The position numbers and the translations under genes are program-made. Below, piece after piece: positions 7,160 to 8,522 of a stretch of 8,522 nt of DNA (its first letter is position 1; the number at the start of each line of letters is the position of its first letter). This DNA comes from Candidatus Roizmanbacteria bacterium RIFCSPHIGHO2_02_FULL_43_11 (GTDB taxonomy: Bacteria > Patescibacteriota > Microgenomatia > UBA1406 > HO2-37-13b): contig MFZT01000012.1 of the NCBI GenBank assembly GCA_001789515.1, positions 1-8,522 of the forward strand, given 5' to 3'. Below the pieces are notes generated by a model. That model was given only the letters and a program-made list of their open reading frames with translations. It was not told the origin of the DNA and searched no databases.

Positions 7160-8236
7160 ATGACAGGGAACCATAGAACAAGAAAATTCAGCTATTTTGT
7201 GCCGAATATCGATGGCGGTGACCTTCTTGAAAACTTCCTCATCTCTGCTATTTTTTCAACAATTGGGGTGAGATTTTATCTATACCTCTTTGGCTTTCCC
7301 GAGTTTGGTGGTGAGCGTTTTCACATTGCACATGTCCTCTGGGGAGGTTTACTTATGACCATCGCGATTTTTTTACTTGCAGGTTTTTTGAATAAATGGG
7401 TTAAGGAACTTGCAAGTATTATCGGAGGCATAGGCTTTGGCTTTTTTGTAGATGAGCTTGGGAAGTATATTACGCATGATAACAACTATTTTTACCAGCC
7501 AACCATTGCTCTCATTTATCTTATATTCATTTTTATTTTCTTAATTAGTAGAGCAAGCAGAAAATATATTCAACTCACGCGAAAAGAGTATTCGATTAAC
7601 GCTCTTGAAGTTCTTAAGGAGTTTGTTTTGTATGATTATGACGTTTCTGAGAAAAACAAGGCCCTTGATCTTATTGAAAGGGGTCATCATGATGGACTTA
7701 TGCGTCATGTTATGGATACTCTTCGACAAACTCATGGCACAGAAAACGGAAACATGCATCTTGAAATTCGTCTAAAGCACTACTTTCAAAAGTTATACAT
7801 ACGCATTGCTCAGAACAGTAGATACACCAAAGCGCTTGTGAGTTTTTTTATACTGTATACACTTCTGAATACCTACCGCGCCCTTGCGAGCCTGCAAAAT
7901 GTCCATGCGTATTCTTATATTGAGATAGGACAACTGATAAGTTCCGTCTTCAGCGGCGCTTTAGTCATTATCGGCTTGTACTATATTCGCTATAAACAAC
8001 GGGTCGCGGGTTACGAGTTCCTTAAGTACTCTGTCCTCGTAAACATTTTCATTACGCAGTTTTTTGTTTTCTATCAAGAAAGGCTCTCATCCGTAATGAT
8101 TTTGTTTGTGAATATTCTTATCTACATTGTGCTGCGATATCTCATTGCACAAGAGTCTTTGTATCATCCAAAGCTTTCTAAAAGCCGACTTGCGAAGATG
8201 AAGAACTTTTTTGTGAACTTAATGAGGGGGAAGTAG
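7160..8236 (+). CDS. Polytopic membrane protein of unknown function with FVDELGKYIT motif
   Basis: The 358-residue protein has about eight hydrophobic segments in two groups of four (about 26-44, 57-77, 84-98, 114-130 and 223-240, 256-275, 290-306, 309-330). Between the groups is a charged, helical cytoplasmic-type region of some 90 residues. The end of the third helix and the next loop carry the striking motif GFFVDELGKYITHDNNYFYQ (94-113), which looks like a family signature: acidic DE in a membrane edge plus an Asp-Asn-Asn-Tyr loop. I recall similar unnamed membrane proteins but cannot assign a function. The tail is basic and the gene ends with tandem stops TAG TGA. ATG 7160 is preferred over TTG 7154 because a TATAAT ends 8 nt upstream. 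It is divergent from the response regulator by 55 bp, so a regulatory link is possible but unproven. Confidence 0.85.
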   Translation: MTGNHRTRKFSYFVPNIDGGDLLENFLISAIFSTIGVRFYLYLFGFPEFGGERFHIAHVLWGGLLMTIAIFLLAGFLNKWVKELASIIGGIGFGFFVDELGKYITHDNNYFYQPTIALIYLIFIFIFLISRASRKYIQLTRKEYSINALEVLKEFVLYDYDVSEKNKALDLIERGHHDGLMRHVMDTLRQTHGTENGNMHLEIRLKHYFQKLYIRIAQNSRYTKALVSFFILYTLLNTYRALASLQNVHAYSYIEIGQLISSVFSGALVIIGLYYIRYKQRVAGYEFLKYSVLVNIFITQFFVFYQERLSSVMILFVNILIYIVLRYLIAQESLYHPKLSKSRLAKMKNFFVNLMRGK

Positions 8237-8275
8237 TGAAATGGTATTTCAAGATGAATTTCAGGCAGCAGTTTT

Positions 8276-8522
8276 TTAGGATTTTTTGCTCAGAAAATTT
8301 ATGAAGATATTGATGCATATAGCATAAGCGAAAGCATTAAGCTGGATTGATGCAAAGAGTATTTCTGGAGAAGGATAATCGCCACAACAAATAGAAAGTG
8401 TTAACAAATATGCGGGCGCAAATAATATTATTGATAAACCAGTAATATATCCAAGAAGTACATAAAATTCAAAAATAAGAAAAAATACCAGGAGTCGTTT
8501 GCGCGAAATAAGCCATTTTTTC
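8276..8522 (-). CDS. C-terminal part of an unidentified membrane protein, cut by the right edge
   Basis: On the minus strand a frame of 81 codons is open from the right edge to a TAA at 8276-8278. The N-terminal part is outside the window, and there is no Met codon inside to serve as a start. The visible product starts with the basic stretch KKWLISRKR. It then has two hydrophobic segments, about residues 9-28 and 29-46, and a third moderately hydrophobic one at about 54-76. Between them is a short Cys-Cys-Gly-Asp-Tyr-Pro turn. It ends in LSKKS. This is the pattern of a small multi-helix membrane protein. It converges on the large membrane-protein gene with only 39 bp between stops. No family is recognised. 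The alternative, that this is non-coding, is less likely given the hydrophobic periodicity and the positively charged ends. Confidence 0.6.
   Translation of the reverse strand, partial: KKWLISRKRLLVFFLIFEFYVLLGYITGLSIILFAPAYLLTLSICCGDYPSPEILFASIQLNAFAYAICINIFINFLSKKS

Noticed and set aside
8237..8277. Terminator after the large membrane-protein gene
   Set aside because: TGAAAT-GGT-ATTTCA is a weak A/T-rich 6-bp stem and the T-run lies about 20 nt further on, too far for a standard terminator.

Overview
The window looks like a chromosomal stretch from a Patescibacteria/CPR-type bacterium, possibly of the Microgenomates kind. This is an inference from gene content: small compact genes, a HTH-TM-Ig-like RodZ protein, a HEPN-like RN(N/x)xVHE protein behind one membrane helix, a stand-alone Lon-type AAA+ module, and almost no Shine-Dalgarno sequences. 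Base composition is moderate and UGA behaves as a normal stop. No rRNA, tRNA, CRISPR array or insertion sequence was seen.

Layout, left to right. (1) Positions 1-369, minus strand: N-terminal part of a Pro/Gln/Ser-rich, probably disordered protein that runs off the left edge. (2) 443-1069, minus: RodZ-like membrane protein. (3) 1117-3210, minus: the chaperonin operon groES-groEL, read from a consensus sigma70-type promoter with an extended -10. The groES-groEL spacer carries helically phased AACTAGTT palindromes. (4) 3365-4453, plus: Lon-like ATPase without a protease domain and without the aromatic pore loop. (5) 4588-5874, minus: a two-gene unit made of a membrane-anchored HEPN-like protein and a DehI-fold-like helical protein. 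(6) 5994-6740, plus: six-helix membrane protein ending in a degenerate histidine-kinase dimerisation helix that has neither phosphoacceptor His nor ATPase domain. It overlaps tail to tail by 17 bp with (7) a single-domain response regulator, 6724-7104, minus. (8) 7160-8236, plus: conserved-looking polytopic membrane protein, divergent from the regulator across only 55 bp. (9) 8276-8522, minus: C-terminal end of another membrane protein that runs off the right edge.

The clearest new pattern is regulatory. Five genes have a recognisable -10 box whose last base lies only 7-10 nt before the start codon, which implies leaderless (or nearly leaderless) mRNAs. These promoters also correct several start sites: the left partial gene begins at 369, the response regulator at 7104, the HEPN-like gene at 5874 and the large membrane protein at 7160. 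The groES promoter has no CIRCE element. Instead a TTTGCT-N11-AGCAAA inverted repeat sits over the -10 box. An 8-bp purine-rich repeat (GAGGGATA type) lies at the stop codon of three unrelated genes, always in the sense orientation.

Functionally, the window combines protein folding (GroES/GroEL, a possible chaperone-like Lon remnant), cell-shape or envelope functions (RodZ-like and membrane proteins) and a reduced signalling module (pseudo-kinase plus orphan receiver). Any working link between these parts is inference from proximity.
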